Shown here in pieces: positions 34,794 to 44,549 of a stretch of 64,000 nt of DNA. The notes under the pieces are model-generated. The model was not told the DNA's origin, made no database searches, and worked only from the letters and a program-made list of their open reading frames with translations. A program made the translations under genes and the position numbers. Each line of letters opens with the position of its first letter. Position 1 is the stretch's first letter. This DNA comes from Saccharopolyspora kobensis (GTDB taxonomy: Bacteria; Actinomycetota; Actinomycetes; Mycobacteriales; Pseudonocardiaceae). Where the stretch lies: assembly GCF_900108315.1 (NCBI RefSeq), contig NZ_FNVB01000004.1, forward strand, positions 744,001-808,000, written 5' to 3'.

Positions 34794-36904
34794 TCTCTTT
34801 GCCAGCTCAGGCCTCCGGCGGGGCGCCGGGACACGACGAAGTGGTGAAGGAGTGGACCCGCCGGGTCATCCACACCAGCTACGTCGCGATGGGGCGCCCC
34901 GAGCTCGAGACCTTCCTGGCCCGGTGCCTGGAGGACCTGCTGGCCGCGCTCGACGGCGGACCGATCTCCGCCGCATCCGGCGTCGGCAAGCGGCTGGTCG
35001 ACGTGCACTTCACCAACTCCGCGGCGCTGTCCGGCACGCTGCAGCACCTGATGACCGCGCTGCCCGCGCTCCGCGCGACCGAACCGGCCCGGCTGATCGA
35101 GGTGCTCGGCGAACTGGCCGCCGGGTACGCCGGGGCGCTGCGCGAGCAGACGCTGGCCGAGCAGGCGCTGATCCAGCGGGCCGCCTCGGCCGCTCGCGAC
35201 GCCGCCGAGGAGGCGTTGCGCGCCAGCGAGGCCCGCTCCCGCGCCGTGGTCATCTCCTCCGCGCTGGGCATCGCCGTCGTCCGGCTCGACGGCACCATCG
35301 AGGAGGCCAACGCCGCGATGCGCCGGATCTTCCGGCGCAGCGACGAGGAACTGGTCGGCCACACCATCTTCGAGCTGACCGACGCCGACTGGGTGGCCGA
35401 GCTGCAGGCCGCCAACGACGGCCTGGTCGGCGCGAGCGACGACCGCTACCAGCTCGACACCCGGTTCACCGCGCCGGACGGCTCCCACGTGTGGACCCAG
35501 CTGTCGGCCTCACTGGTCCGCGACGCCCGCGGCGAACCCGACTACCAGGTGGTGCTCTACGAGGACATCACCGACCGGCACATGCTCCAGGAGCAGTTCC
35601 GCAGGCAGGCCGTGCACGACCCGCTGACCGGCCTGGCGAACCGCACCCAGCTGCAGTCGGGCCTGGACAAGGCGCTGGAGGAGACGCGCCCCGGCAGGCG
35701 GGTGGGGCTGTGCTTCTTCGACCTGGACGGGTTCAAGGCGGTCAACGACAGCCTCGGCCACCCGATCGGCGACCAGCTGCTGCGCACCGTCGCGCAGCGG
35801 CTGCAGGCCGCCGCTCGGGGCGCGCTGGCCGCGCGGATGGGCGGCGACGAGTTCGTCGTCCTGGTGCCGGACTCCACCGGCTCCGGCGACCTGGTGGCGC
35901 TGGTCGAGACGCTGCTGGCGGAGATCACCCAGCCCGCGCGCATCGGCTCCCACGAGCTCAGCGCCTCGGCCAGCGTCGGGATCGTGGAGCGCCCGGTCGC
36001 CGGGACCGACGCCGAGTCGCTGCTGCGCGATGCCGACATCACCCTCTACCGGGCCAAGCAGGACGGCCGGGCGCAGTGGGTGCTGTTCGACCCGGAGCGC
36101 AACGCGCAGGCGCGCGACCGCTTCAAGCTCTCCGCCGAGTTGCCCGCCGCGATCGAGCAGTACGAGCTGTTCGTCGAGTACAAGCCGATCGTGGAGCTGG
36201 CCACCGGCCGGTACGTCGGAGCCGCCTCCACCGTCCGCTGGGACCACCCGGAGTTCGGCGAGCTCAGCGAGGACCGCTTCCTCGGTCTGGCCGAGGAGAC
36301 CGGGCTGATCACCCGGCTCGGCAGCTGGGCGCTGGAGCAGGTCTGCGAGCAGGCCGCGCGCTGGGTGGAGCGGCTGGGCCCGGTGGCTCCGATCGCCGCG
36401 GTGCGCCTGTCGCCGCGGCACTGCCGCGACCCCGAGCTGGTCGCCGACGTGCAGCGCATCCTCGGCAAGACCGGGCTGCCGGGCGGGTACCTGGCGCTCG
36501 GCCTGCCCGAGTCGAGCCTGTTCGACGCGCAGGGCGACCCGCTGGACACGCTGGAGATCCTCGCCGAGATGGGCCTGCGGCTGTGCGTCTACGAGTTCGG
36601 CGAGGACTACGCCCGGGTGCCGCGGCTGAAGGACGTGCCGCTGGGCATGGCGCGCATCGAGGGCCCGCACCTGGACAGCTTCACCGAGCCCGACGGGCCG
36701 GCCCCGCTGGACGCGCACCTGGTGTCGGCTGCCTGCGGCGCGGCCGAGCTGCTGGGCCTGCCGGTCAGCGCCGCGGGCGTGCGCGACGACCTGCAGGCCC
36801 GCCGCCTGCGCGAGCTGGGCGTGTCGCTGGCGATGGGGCCGTTCACCGGCGGTCTGGTCTCGGCGCTCGAGCTGGCGGAGCTGGTGCTGGAGCAGCAGGG
36901 CTGA
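34790..36904 (+). CDS. PAS-GGDEF protein with degenerate EAL domain
   Basis: A 704-residue cyclic-di-GMP protein whose GTG start overlaps the methyltransferase stop. Residues about 1-150 are helical and unassigned; about 155-285 are a PAS domain ([20 protein letters not shown]); about 290-455 a GGDEF domain with intact MGGDEFVVL, predicting diguanylate cyclase activity; the rest is EAL-like but lacks catalytic residues: AAS replaces EAL, RLSP replaces N, and YEFG replaces DDFG. It therefore should make, or only bind, c-di-GMP. Coupled translation with the methyltransferase suggests a shared role. Confidence 0.5.
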   Translation: MISLPAQASGGAPGHDEVVKEWTRRVIHTSYVAMGRPELETFLARCLEDLLAALDGGPISAASGVGKRLVDVHFTNSAALSGTLQHLMTALPALRATEPARLIEVLGELAAGYAGALREQTLAEQALIQRAASAARDAAEEALRASEARSRAVVISSALGIAVVRLDGTIEEANAAMRRIFRRSDEELVGHTIFELTDADWVAELQAANDGLVGASDDRYQLDTRFTAPDGSHVWTQLSASLVRDARGEPDYQVVLYEDITDRHMLQEQFRRQAVHDPLTGLANRTQLQSGLDKALEETRPGRRVGLCFFDLDGFKAVNDSLGHPIGDQLLRTVAQRLQAAARGALAARMGGDEFVVLVPDSTGSGDLVALVETLLAEITQPARIGSHELSASASVGIVERPVAGTDAESLLRDADITLYRAKQDGRAQWVLFDPERNAQARDRFKLSAELPAAIEQYELFVEYKPIVELATGRYVGAASTVRWDHPEFGELSEDRFLGLAEETGLITRLGSWALEQVCEQAARWVERLGPVAPIAAVRLSPRHCRDPELVADVQRILGKTGLPGGYLALGLPESSLFDAQGDPLDTLEILAEMGLRLCVYEFGEDYARVPRLKDVPLGMARIEGPHLDSFTEPDGPAPLDAHLVSAACGAAELLGLPVSAAGVRDDLQARRLRELGVSLAMGPFTGGLVSALELAELVLEQQG

Positions 36905-37005
36905 GGCGGCGGGTGGCGGCCGAAAACCGTCCGCGACCAGCCGATAGCATCGTGATGCGAAGCGTGTCCGCGCCGGTCGGCGACCGGCCCAGCCGAGGAG
37001 TGAAC

Positions 37006-39060
37006 GTGTCCGTACAGCCTTCCCAAGCCCAGCAAGCTCTCCGGGTGAAGGTTCCGGCGGGCACTACCGCGGGCGCGGCCGTGGCCGAGGCCGGGCTGCC
37101 GTCCAAGGGCCCGGACGCGATCGTGGTCGTCCGCGACGCCGAGGGCGTTCTGCGCGACCTGGCCTGGGCGCCGGAGGCCGACGTCGAGGTGGAGGCGGTC
37201 GCCGCCGACACCGAGGAGGGCCGCAGCGTCATCCGCCACTCCGCCGCGCACGTGCTCGCGCAGGCGGTGCAGAACCTGTTCCCGGACGCGAAGCTGGGCA
37301 TCGGCCCGCCGATCAAGGACGGCTTCTACTACGACTTCGACGTGGACCGCCCGTTCACCCCGGAGGACCTGCAGGCGCTGGAGAAGCGCATGAAGCAGAT
37401 CCTCAAGTCCGGCCAGAAGTTCGCCCGCCGCCGCCTGGAGTCGGTCGAGGCGGCCAAGCAGGAGCTGGCCGGTGAGCCGTACAAGCTGGAGCTGGTCGAC
37501 CTCAAGTCCGATGTGGACACCAGCGAGGTGATGGAGGTCGGCGGCGGCGAGCTGACCGTCTACGACAACATCGACCGGCACGGCGAGGTCGTCTGGGGCG
37601 ACCTGTGCCGCGGGCCGCACGTGCCGCACACCCGGTTCATTCCGGCGTTCAAGCTGATGCGGGTCGCCGCGGCCTACTGGCGCGGCAACCAGAACAACCA
37701 GCAGCTGCAGCGGATCTACGGCACCGCGTGGGAGTCCAAGGAGAAGCTGGAGGAGCACCTGGAGCTGCTGGCCGAGGCCGAGCGCCGCGACCACCGCAGG
37801 CTCGGTGCCGAGCTCGACCTGTTCTCCTTCCCGGAGGAGATCGGCTCCGGGCTGCCGGTGTTCCACCCCAAGGGCGGCATCATCCGCCGCGAGCTGGAGG
37901 ACTACTCCCGCAAGCGGCACGAGCAGGCCGGCTACGAGTTCGTCAACACCCCGCACGTCACCAAGGACACGCTGTTCAAGACCTCCGGTCACCTGGACTG
38001 GTACCGCGACGGCATGTTCCCGGCGATGCACCTCGACGAGGAGCGCGACGCCAACGGCGAGCTGCGCAAGCCGGGCGTCGACTACTACCTCAAGCCGATG
38101 AACTGCCCGTTCCACAACCTGATCTTCCGCTCCCGCGGGCGCTCCTACCGCGAGCTGCCGCTGCGGCTGTTCGAGTTCGGGTCGGTGTACCGGTACGAGA
38201 AGTCCGGCGTGGTGCACGGCCTGACCCGCGTGCGCGGCATGACGCAGGACGACGCGCACATCTACTGCACGCCCGACCAGCTGCAGGACGAGCTGAAGTC
38301 GCTGCTGGGCTTCGTGCTGGACCTGCTGCGCGACTACGGCCTGGACGACTTCTACCTGGAGCTGTCCACCCGCAACGACGAGAAGTACGTCGGCGACGAC
38401 GAGAGCTGGGAGGTCGCCACCGAGGCGCTGCGCACCGCGGCCGAGGAGTCCGGCCTCGAACTGGTGCCGGACCCGGGCGGCGCGGCCTTCTACGGCCCGA
38501 AGATCTCCGTGCAGGCCAAGGACGCGCTGGGCCGCAGCTGGCAGATGTCGACCATCCAGGTCGACTACCACCTGCCGGAGCTGTTCAACCTGGAGTACAC
38601 CGCGCCGGACGGCAGCAAGCAGCGGCCGATCAAGATCCACCGGGCGCTGTTCGGCTCCATCGAGCGGTTCTTCGGCGTGCTCACCGAGCACTACGCGGGC
38701 GCCTTCCCGGCCTGGCTCGCGCCGGTGCAGGCGGTCGGCATCCCGATCGCCGACGAGCACGTCGAGCACCTGCAGCAGGTGGCGGAGTCGTTGCGGGCCA
38801 AGGGGATCCGCGTCGACATCGACACCAGCGACGACCGGATGCAGAAGAAGATCCGCACCCACACCACGCAGAAGGTGCCGTTCCTGCTGCTGGCGGGCGG
38901 CAAGGACGTCGAGGCGGGCGCGGTGTCGTTCCGGTTCCGCGACGGCACCCAGATCAACGGCGTGCCGGTGGACACCGCGGTCGACGCGCTCGTCGACTGG
39001 GTGCAGCGCCGCGAGAACGCCTCGCCGACCGCGGAGAACTTCCAGGTGGGGACGGCGTGA
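37006..39060 (+). CDS. thrS: threonyl-tRNA synthetase
   Basis: A 684-residue enzyme that charges tRNA-Thr. TGS domain at residues about 5-65; editing domain with [11 protein letters not shown] (HxxxH); catalytic core with motif 1, KPMNCPFHN (zinc Cys in MNCP), motif 2 [14 protein letters not shown], and [17 protein letters not shown]; anticodon domain from about 570. GTG at 37006 follows GAGGAGTGAAC. It is the first gene of the conserved thrS-HIT-pgsA group; HIT begins by 4-bp overlap. No T-box or attenuator is obvious in the short gap from the c-di-GMP gene. Confidence 0.5.
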   Translation: MSVQPSQAQQALRVKVPAGTTAGAAVAEAGLPSKGPDAIVVVRDAEGVLRDLAWAPEADVEVEAVAADTEEGRSVIRHSAAHVLAQAVQNLFPDAKLGIGPPIKDGFYYDFDVDRPFTPEDLQALEKRMKQILKSGQKFARRRLESVEAAKQELAGEPYKLELVDLKSDVDTSEVMEVGGGELTVYDNIDRHGEVVWGDLCRGPHVPHTRFIPAFKLMRVAAAYWRGNQNNQQLQRIYGTAWESKEKLEEHLELLAEAERRDHRRLGAELDLFSFPEEIGSGLPVFHPKGGIIRRELEDYSRKRHEQAGYEFVNTPHVTKDTLFKTSGHLDWYRDGMFPAMHLDEERDANGELRKPGVDYYLKPMNCPFHNLIFRSRGRSYRELPLRLFEFGSVYRYEKSGVVHGLTRVRGMTQDDAHIYCTPDQLQDELKSLLGFVLDLLRDYGLDDFYLELSTRNDEKYVGDDESWEVATEALRTAAEESGLELVPDPGGAAFYGPKISVQAKDALGRSWQMSTIQVDYHLPELFNLEYTAPDGSKQRPIKIHRALFGSIERFFGVLTEHYAGAFPAWLAPVQAVGIPIADEHVEHLQQVAESLRAKGIRVDIDTSDDRMQKKIRTHTTQKVPFLLLAGGKDVEAGAVSFRFRDGTQINGVPVDTAVDALVDWVQRRENASPTAENFQVGTA

Positions 39061-39617
39061 ACGCCGGGCCGGAGCTGACCGAGCAGCCCGGTGTCGGGGT
39101 CCAGGACGCGCTGCAGCGGTTGTGGACCCCGCACCGGATGGCCTACATCCAGGGCGAGAACAAGCCGGACGGCGACGACAGCGACGGCTGCCCGTTCTGC
39201 CGGTTGCTCGAGTCCGGGCGGCCGGACGCCGAGACGCTGATCGTGGCGCGCGGCGAGCTGGTCTTCGCGATCCTCAACCTGTACCCGTACAACCCGGGTC
39301 ACCTGATGGTGCTGCCGTACCGGCACGTGGCCGACTACACCGAGCTGACCGCGGCGGAGACGGTGGCGGTGGCGGAGTACACCCAGCGCGCCATGCGGGT
39401 GATCCGCCGGGTGTCGGCGCCGCACGGGTTCAACATCGGGCTCAACCAGGGGCCGGTGGCGGGCGCGGGCATCGCGGCGCACCTGCACCAGCACGTGGTG
39501 CCCCGCTGGGGCGGTGACTCGAACTTCATGCCGGTCATCGGCCACACCAAGGTCCTGCCCCAGCTCCTCGGCGAAACCCGAGCCCTCCTCGCCGAAGCCT
39601 GGGCCACCGCGGACTGA
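39057..39617 (+). CDS. HIT family protein (Ap4A phosphorylase/hydrolase type)
   Basis: A 186-residue histidine-triad protein. [11 protein letters not shown] carries the Cys pair also seen in mycobacterial Rv2613c; [19 protein letters not shown] and the catalytic triad [15 protein letters not shown] (HxHxH) are complete. The mycobacterial homologue phosphorolyses Ap4A. GTG start at 39057 overlaps the thrS stop (GTGA), giving coupled expression. Followed by a palindrome array and a terminator. Confidence 0.5.
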   Translation: MNAGPELTEQPGVGVQDALQRLWTPHRMAYIQGENKPDGDDSDGCPFCRLLESGRPDAETLIVARGELVFAILNLYPYNPGHLMVLPYRHVADYTELTAAETVAVAEYTQRAMRVIRRVSAPHGFNIGLNQGPVAGAGIAAHLHQHVVPRWGGDSNFMPVIGHTKVLPQLLGETRALLAEAWATAD

Positions 39618-39626
39618 TCTCCGCGC

Positions 39627-39689
39627 AATTTCAATTGAAATCTCACGTCCGATTTCAATGGAATTCGATGTCGAACTTCCATCGAAATC
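39627..39689. repeat. 16-bp palindrome array, cluster B
   Basis: AATTTCAATTGAAATC (39627), GATTTCAATGGAATTC (39651) and AACTTCCATCGAAATC (39674); starts 24 and 23 bp apart. It lies between two convergent genes, just before a terminator hairpin. Confidence 0.5.
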
Positions 39690-39700
39690 GCGCAACAGCG

Positions 39701-39732
39701 ACGAGGGCCGGGGAGCGATCCCCGGCCCTCGT
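39701..39732. terminator. bidirectional terminator between HIT and YceI genes
   Basis: Perfect 14-bp stem ACGAGGGCCGGGGA (39701-39714) with TCCCCGGCCCTCGT (39719-39732), 4-nt loop GCGA, between convergent genes. Confidence 0.5.
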
Positions 39733-39747
39733 TCCGCGTTCGGCGGC

Positions 39748-40275
39748 TCAGCCGCGGAGCTTGGCCTCGATGTCGAGGGTGATGGTCACCTTCTCGCCGA
39801 TCAGGGCGCCGCCGGGCTGCCCGACACCGAAGTCGGTGCGGTTGAGGACGACCTTCGCGGACAGGCCGAGCAGGCCGTCCTCGGTGAAGCCGCCCAGCTC
39901 GGTCTCCAGCGACACCGGCTTGGTCACGCCGTGCAGGGTGAACTCGCCGTCGATGACGAAGTCCTCGCCGTCCTTGCGGACGCCGGTGGAGCGGAAGGTG
40001 GCGGTCGGGAACTGCTCGACGTCCAGGAAGTCGGCGTTGCGCACGTGCGCGTCCCGGTCGGCGTTGCCGGTGTCGATCGAGGCGGTCTCGATGGTCGCGG
40101 TGACCGAGGAGTCCAGCGGGTCGGCCGCGGTGACGATCTCGCCCTGGAAGCTGCCGAAGCGGCCGCGGGACTTGCCCACGCCCATGTGGCGCACGGTGAA
40201 CTGGATGTCCGAGTGGACGCTGTCGATGTCCCAGGTGCCCGCGACGTAGCCGGGGATCTGCTCGGTGGCGGTCAT
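39748..40275 (-). CDS. YceI family lipid-binding-like protein
   Basis: A 175-residue YceI protein: GTWDIDSVHSDIQFTVRHMGVGKSRGRF, then VRNADFLDVEQFPTATFRST and the C-terminal LGLSAKVVLNRTDFGVG. The YceI beta-barrel binds polyisoprenoids or other lipids. No signal peptide is visible, so it is likely cytosolic, as in many actinobacterial members. ATG 40275 behind TTTGGAGACAGC. Its role is not known. Confidence 0.5.
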   Translation of the reverse strand: MTATEQIPGYVAGTWDIDSVHSDIQFTVRHMGVGKSRGRFGSFQGEIVTAADPLDSSVTATIETASIDTGNADRDAHVRNADFLDVEQFPTATFRSTGVRKDGEDFVIDGEFTLHGVTKPVSLETELGGFTEDGLLGLSAKVVLNRTDFGVGQPGGALIGEKVTITLDIEAKLRG

Positions 40276-40495
40276 GCTGTCTCCAAAGGTGTGGCGTGCG
40301 AGTCGGCTCCGAACTCCGACCTGCCGCGCGCCTCCGCAGCGGGGAGTTCTGACCTGCACGAACAACATTGAACCTTCAATGATTCCGCCCTGTGTCGGAG
40401 ATCACCGACGGCCGCGTCCGCCGACGCCCGTGATCAGCGCGGGCTAGTCTGCTGGCACGGCAAACGACAAGCACAGGCGGCTGACCCCTCAAGCA

Positions 40496-41113
40496 ATGCT
40501 CAACATCTTCGCGCGGGCCTCGATGTCCCGACTGACAAACCCGATCGGCGCGGGCCTGGTCCGGCTCGGCCTGTCGCCGAACGCGGTGACGCTGACCGGG
40601 ACGGTCGCCAGCATCGCGGCCGCGCTGTGGTTCTTCCCGCGCGGCGAGCTGTTCGTGGGCACCGTGGTGGTCGCGGTGTTCCTGCTCTTCGACATCCTCG
40701 ACGGCGCGATGGCCCGCGCCGGGGGCTGCGCGACCCGGTTCGGCGGAGTGCTCGACGCGAGCTGCGACCGGCTCGTCGACGGGGCCCTGTTCGGCGCGCT
40801 GGTGTGGTGGTCGCTGGTGGTCGAGGTGGACCGCGCGCGCGGCCTCGGCCTGCTGATCTGCCTGGTCGGCGCGCAGGTGATCTCCTACGTCAAAGCACGC
40901 GCGGAGGCCAACGGGCTGAGCGCGGACGGCGGCCTGGCCGAACGGGCCGAGCGCTTCCTGGTGGTGCTCGTCGGCACCGGCCTGCACGGCCTCGGCGTCC
41001 CGTACGTCCTGGACGTGGCGATCTGGCTCCTGGTGCTCCTGACCGTGATCACGATCGTCCAGCGGCTGGCCGCGGTCCACCGCTCGGCCCGCACCCGCAA
41101 CGAGAACAGCTGA
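40496..41113 (+). CDS. pgsA: phosphatidylinositol phosphate synthase (CDP-alcohol phosphatidyltransferase)
   Basis: A 205-residue membrane protein with about six helices. The CDP-alcohol motif is complete: DILDGAMARAGGCATRFGGVLDASCDR (D-x2-D-G-x2-A-R-x8-G-x3-D-x3-D), and RLSADGGLAERAERF follows. It resembles mycobacterial PgsA1 along its length, which makes phosphatidylinositol phosphate from CDP-diacylglycerol and inositol-phosphate. In mycobacteria the mannosyltransferase pimA and an acyltransferase follow; here neither does. Start at ATG 40496. Confidence 0.5.
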   Translation: MLNIFARASMSRLTNPIGAGLVRLGLSPNAVTLTGTVASIAAALWFFPRGELFVGTVVVAVFLLFDILDGAMARAGGCATRFGGVLDASCDRLVDGALFGALVWWSLVVEVDRARGLGLLICLVGAQVISYVKARAEANGLSADGGLAERAERFLVVLVGTGLHGLGVPYVLDVAIWLLVLLTVITIVQRLAAVHRSARTRNENS

Positions 41114-41142
41114 CCCTCCGTCGACCCGGGCCTGGTGCCCGC

Positions 41143-41277
41143 AAATTCAATGGAAATCAGAGGGCAAAGTTCCATTGAATTTGCGGCAGCCGTCCACGGG
41201 CACCGGCGTGTCGTGGTCGGACACGCCGACAGGGCACAACTTCCATTGAAATTGGACGTGCAACTTCAATGGAAATT
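41143..41277. repeat. 16-bp palindrome array, cluster C
   Basis: AAATTCAATGGAAATC (41143), AAGTTCCATTGAATTT (41167), AACTTCCATTGAAATT (41238), AACTTCAATGGAAATT (41262). Two pairs with 24-bp pitch, separated by 55 bp that hold the stem GGCGTGTC/GACACGCC, also present in cluster A. It lies between the convergent pgsA and pdxS genes. Confidence 0.5.
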
Positions 41278-41294
41278 GCGTGGTCGTGGCGTCG

Positions 41295-42212
41295 TCACCA
41301 GCCGCGCTGGGCGTAGCGCTGCTGCTCGGCGAGGTCGTCCAGGTTGATGCCGACCATCGCTTCGCCGAGGCCCCGGGAGACCTTCGCGATCACGTCCGGG
41401 TCGTCGTAGAACGTCGTCGCCTTGACGATCGCTTCCGCGCGCTTGACCGGGTCGCCCGACTTGAAGATGCCCGAACCGACGAACACGCCCTCCGCGCCCA
41501 GCTGGCGCATCATCGCCGCGTCCGCCGGGGTCGCGATGCCGCCCGCGGTGAACAGCACCACCGGCAGCTTCCCGGTCCGCGCGATCTCCCGGACCAGCTG
41601 CACCGGCGCGCGCAGCTCCTTCGCCGCCACGTAGAGCTCGTCGTCGTCCAGCACCGACAGCCGCCGGATGTCGGCGCGGATCTGGCGCATGTGCCGCGTC
41701 GCCTCGACCACGTTGCCGGTGCCGGCCTCGCCCTTGGAGCGGATCATCGCCGCGCCCTCGGAGATCCGGCGCAGCGCCTCGCCGAGGTTGGTCGCGCCGC
41801 ACACGAACGGCACCGTGAACGCCCACTTGTCGATGTGGTTGACCTCGTCGGCGGGCGTGAGCACCTCGGACTCGTCGATGTAGTCCACGCCGAGCGACTG
41901 CAGCACCTGCGCCTCGACGAAGTGCCCGATGCGGGCCTTGGCCATCACCGGGATCGACACGGCGTTGACGATGCCGTCGATCATGTCCGGATCGGACATC
42001 CTGGCCACGCCGCCATGCACGCGGATGTCGGCGGGCACCCGTTCCAGAGCCATCACGGCGACCGCACCAGCGGCCTCGGCGATCTTGGCCTGCTCCGGGG
42101 TGACCACATCCATGATCACGCCGCCCTTGAGCATCTCGGCCATGCCCCGCTTGACCCCGTCGGTCCCGGTCTGGGAGGTGCGGGCGGTGTCCTTGACGTC
42201 GACGGTAGTCAC
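41295..42212 (-). CDS. pdxS: pyridoxal 5'-phosphate synthase lyase subunit PdxS
   Basis: A 305-residue TIM barrel that makes PLP from ribose 5-phosphate, glyceraldehyde 3-phosphate and ammonia supplied by Pdx[43 protein letters not shown], the active-site Lys in VMAKARIGH and [16 protein letters not shown] are unmistakable. GTG 42212 follows GAGGAAGGCCGAAG. Normally pdxS and pdxT are neighbours; here pdxT lies about 7.8 kb away on the other strand, with several unrelated genes in between. Confidence 0.5.
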   Translation of the reverse strand: MTTVDVKDTARTSQTGTDGVKRGMAEMLKGGVIMDVVTPEQAKIAEAAGAVAVMALERVPADIRVHGGVARMSDPDMIDGIVNAVSIPVMAKARIGHFVEAQVLQSLGVDYIDESEVLTPADEVNHIDKWAFTVPFVCGATNLGEALRRISEGAAMIRSKGEAGTGNVVEATRHMRQIRADIRRLSVLDDDELYVAAKELRAPVQLVREIARTGKLPVVLFTAGGIATPADAAMMRQLGAEGVFVGSGIFKSGDPVKRAEAIVKATTFYDDPDVIAKVSRGLGEAMVGINLDDLAEQQRYAQRGW

Positions 42213-42260
42213 CTTCGGCCTTCCTCTCGGTGTTCTGCCGAATCGAGAGTAGAGCCCAAC

Positions 42261-42300
42261 TGGACCACCAACACGGTCCACTAATCCAGATTTCCACTAG
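42261..42300 (-). promoter_or_regulatory. repeat-rich control region upstream of pdxS
   Basis: TGGACC (42261-42266) and GGTCCA (42275-42280) form an inverted repeat 8 bp apart; read on the pdxS strand it is preceded by two direct TAGTGGA repeats. Similar GTGGTCCA-type sites are bound by the MocR regulator PdxR in other actinobacteria, so PdxR control is a reasonable inference, though no pdxR gene is in the window. Confidence 0.5.
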
Positions 42301-42343
42301 TCCACTTCGCCGTAGATCTCCCGGGCCCGGTTTGCGCTGCGGT

Positions 42344-42420
42344 GCGGGTAGCGGAACCTCAGACGCCGCCTGGACCGCGTCCAATGCACGGCTAGCGGGC
42401 TGCGACGTCTGAGAACCCGC
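42344..42420. repeat. two-tier stem repeat element, copy 1
   Basis: Outer GCGGGT (42344-42349)/ACCCGC (42415-42420), inner CTCAGACG (42358-42365)/CGTCTGAG (42406-42413), and TGGAC-CGC-GTCCA in the loop (42371-42383). The second copy lies at 53387-53495 with the same layout. Confidence 0.5.
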
Positions 42421-42517
42421 GGCGGTGCAAGTGGCGTGGGTGGGTTATGCGCCTGCGGCACGTGCTGCGGTGCGGCCTGTTGGCCGTCGCGGCCGCGGGT
42501 CCGGAACGAGAGGACGT

Positions 42518-42547
42518 TGAAGTGAGTAGTTAGTAACCAGTAACTTA
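42518..42547 (+). promoter_or_regulatory. promoter and palindrome of the TetR gene, apparently leaderless
   Basis: TTGAAG (42518-42523), then TAACTT (42542-42547) with an 18-bp spacer; initiation would fall at about the ATG 42554. No ribosome site is present. AGTTA and TAACT (42529-42546 region) form an inverted repeat over the -10, a likely TetR operator. Confidence 0.5.
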
Positions 42548-42553
42548 TTTCGC

Positions 42554-43126
42554 ATGGTGCAGCGGATGCGCGGGGCTGAGCGGCGGGCTCAGGTGCTGGA
42601 GATCGCTGCGGCGGAGTTCGCCGCGCACGGGTTGCACGGTGCGTCGACCGAGGCGATCGCCCGGGACGCCGAGATCACGCAGGCCTACGTCTTCCGGATG
42701 TTCGGGACGAAGAAGGCGCTGTTCCTGGAGCTGGTCCGGGCGGCCTTCGACCGGCTGACCGACGCGATGCGGGATGCCGCCGGGGACCGGGCCGGGCTGG
42801 ACGCGCTCGCCGCCATGGGCGCGCAGTACTACGACCTGCTCTCGGATCGCACGGGACTGCTGCTGCAGCTCCAGGGGTTCGCCGCGTGCGGTGACGAGGA
42901 GGTGCGCGAGGCCGTCCGGGAGTGCTTCGCGCGGATGTGGGACGCGGTCGCCGACGTCACCGGGCTCGAACCGGTGACCGTCAAGTCGTTCCTCGCGTTC
43001 GGGATGCTCTTGAACTCCGGTGCCGCGCTGGACGTCGAGCACACCGACGGGAGGTGGGCGGAGGGAGTGCGCACCCGGATCAACGCAGGCCTGTTCGAGC
43101 ACATCACGGCGGAGCGGAACCGGTGA
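42554..43126 (+). CDS. TetR/AcrR family transcriptional regulator
   Basis: A 190-residue regulator: helix-turn-helix at residues about 10-55 (ILEIAAAEFAAHGLHGASTEAIA, then RDAEITQAYVFRMFGTKKALFLELV). The ligand domain follows, with a hydrophobic core. The MFS gene starts by overlapping its stop codon, so it very likely represses that exporter together with itself. ATG at 42554 has no ribosome site, in line with a leaderless transcript. Confidence 0.5.
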   Translation: MVQRMRGAERRAQVLEIAAAEFAAHGLHGASTEAIARDAEITQAYVFRMFGTKKALFLELVRAAFDRLTDAMRDAAGDRAGLDALAAMGAQYYDLLSDRTGLLLQLQGFAACGDEEVREAVRECFARMWDAVADVTGLEPVTVKSFLAFGMLLNSGAALDVEHTDGRWAEGVRTRINAGLFEHITAERNR

Positions 43127-44463
43127 GCGGCCGCCTCGGGCCCGGGCTCGTGGTGGTCGCGCTCATGGGCGCGGTCATCGGGAGCGTCGGCGCACCGCTG
43201 ATCACGGCGGTCGCGACCGGCCTGCACGTGCCGCTGGAGGCCGCGCAGTGGACGCTGACGATCACGCTGTTCACCGGCGCGATCGTCGGGCCCGTCCTCG
43301 GCAGGCTCGGCAGCGGTCCGCACCGGCGCGCCGCGATCCTGGTCACCCTCGCCCTGGTCGCGATCGGCGGGGCGCTGACCGCGCTGCCCCTGCCCTTCGC
43401 GGCCCTGGTGATCGGGCGAGGGCTGCAAGGGCTCGGAGTCGCGGTGGTGGCGCTGCTCATGAGCGTCGCCCGCACGCACCTTCCTCCGGAGCGCTCCGCC
43501 ACGACGATCGCTGCCCTGTCCGTGGCGTCCACTGCGGGAATCGGCGTCGGCTACCCGCTGATCGGCCTGCTCGACCAGCTCGCAGGCCTGCGCGCCGCGT
43601 ACGCGCTCGGGTTCGTGCTGTCGGCGGTCGCGCTCGTCGTGGCATGGCGCGTGCTCCCGCGCGAGGAACCGGGGGAGCGCCCGAAGATCGACGTGACCGG
43701 CGCTCTCCTGCTCGGCGCGGGGACGCTCGGCGTCCTGCTGGTCATCGCCGAGCCCTCGTTGTGGCGCAACCCTTGGCTGGGCGCGAGCATCCTCGCCGGT
43801 GCGATCGCGATCCTCGCCGCGTGGGCGGCCTTCGAGCTCCGAACCGCCGCGCCGCTGGTCGACCTGCGGCTGCTCGGGCAGGCTTCCGTGCTCCGGGCCA
43901 ACGCCGCGATGCTCGTCGCGGGCATCGGCACGTACCTGCTGTTCAGCCTGCTCACCCGTTACGTGCAGACCCCGGCGGACGCCGGTTACGGGTTCGCGCT
44001 CCCGGGAGTGGCCGCGGGTGCCGCGCTGATCCCGTTCTCCGCCTTCGGCTTCTTCGCGGGAAAGGTGCTGCCCGCTCGCGCGCAACGGCGGGCCTACCCG
44101 ATCGCCGCAGCCGCCGTGGTGCTCGCCGCGCTGGTGTTCGCCGCCGCGACCGGCTCGCTCGTGGTCGTCCTGATCGCGATGGCCGTCCTCGGCTTCGGCG
44201 TCGGCGGGATCTCCGCGGTCATGCCCAAGCTCGTCCTCGCCGGTGTTCCGCAGGCCGAGACCGCGAGCGTGCTCTCCATCAACCAGATCGTCCGCAGCAC
44301 CGGTTTCAGCATCGGCAGCGCGCTCGCCGGACTGCTCCTCGCCGCCGCCACGCCCGGCGGTGCTCTGCTCCCCGCACCGGGCGGCTACGTCGCGGCCGCG
44401 CTGTGGTCGGTGCCGCTGCTGGTGATGAGCGCGCTGATCGTCGGCCGCCGCACCGCAGGCTGA
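43123..44463 (+). CDS. MFS drug efflux transporter
   Basis: A 446-residue major facilitator protein with about 12-14 membrane segments. GTG 43123 overlaps the TetR stop. GRLGSGPHRRAA (loop 2-3), and IGRGLQGLGVAVVALLMSVARTHLPPERSATT, a variant of motif C-like helix 4-5, suit drug:proton antiporters of the DHA2 type. Probable multidrug or antibiotic efflux, controlled by the TetR gene. Substrate unknown. Confidence 0.5.
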   Translation: MSGRLGPGLVVVALMGAVIGSVGAPLITAVATGLHVPLEAAQWTLTITLFTGAIVGPVLGRLGSGPHRRAAILVTLALVAIGGALTALPLPFAALVIGRGLQGLGVAVVALLMSVARTHLPPERSATTIAALSVASTAGIGVGYPLIGLLDQLAGLRAAYALGFVLSAVALVVAWRVLPREEPGERPKIDVTGALLLGAGTLGVLLVIAEPSLWRNPWLGASILAGAIAILAAWAAFELRTAAPLVDLRLLGQASVLRANAAMLVAGIGTYLLFSLLTRYVQTPADAGYGFALPGVAAGAALIPFSAFGFFAGKVLPARAQRRAYPIAAAAVVLAALVFAAATGSLVVVLIAMAVLGFGVGGISAVMPKLVLAGVPQAETASVLSINQIVRSTGFSIGSALAGLLLAAATPGGALLPAPGGYVAAALWSVPLLVMSALIVGRRTAG

Positions 44464-44549
44464 CGGGCCGGTGGCGGCCTTGCACGGGCTCGGCGACGGG
44501 TGTGTGATCGGAGACACAATCGGTTGCCGGGAGCGTGCGAGGAGTTCTC

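Larger units (their letters stand above)
42213..42553. other. divergent region with pdxS and TetR promoters
   Basis: 341 bp. It contains TGGACC (42261-42266) and GGTCCA (42275-42280) near pdxS, a structured repeat element at 42344-42420, and the promoter and operator of the TetR gene near 42518-42550. No gene. Confidence 0.5.

Noticed and set aside
36607-38862. 751-codon open frame on the minus strand
   Set aside because: Antisense to the c-di-GMP protein and thrS, without any recognised domain.
39627-41277. palindrome arrays as simple terminators
   Set aside because: Separate perfect GC-rich hairpins already serve as terminators at 39701, and the AT-rich units would fold weakly.
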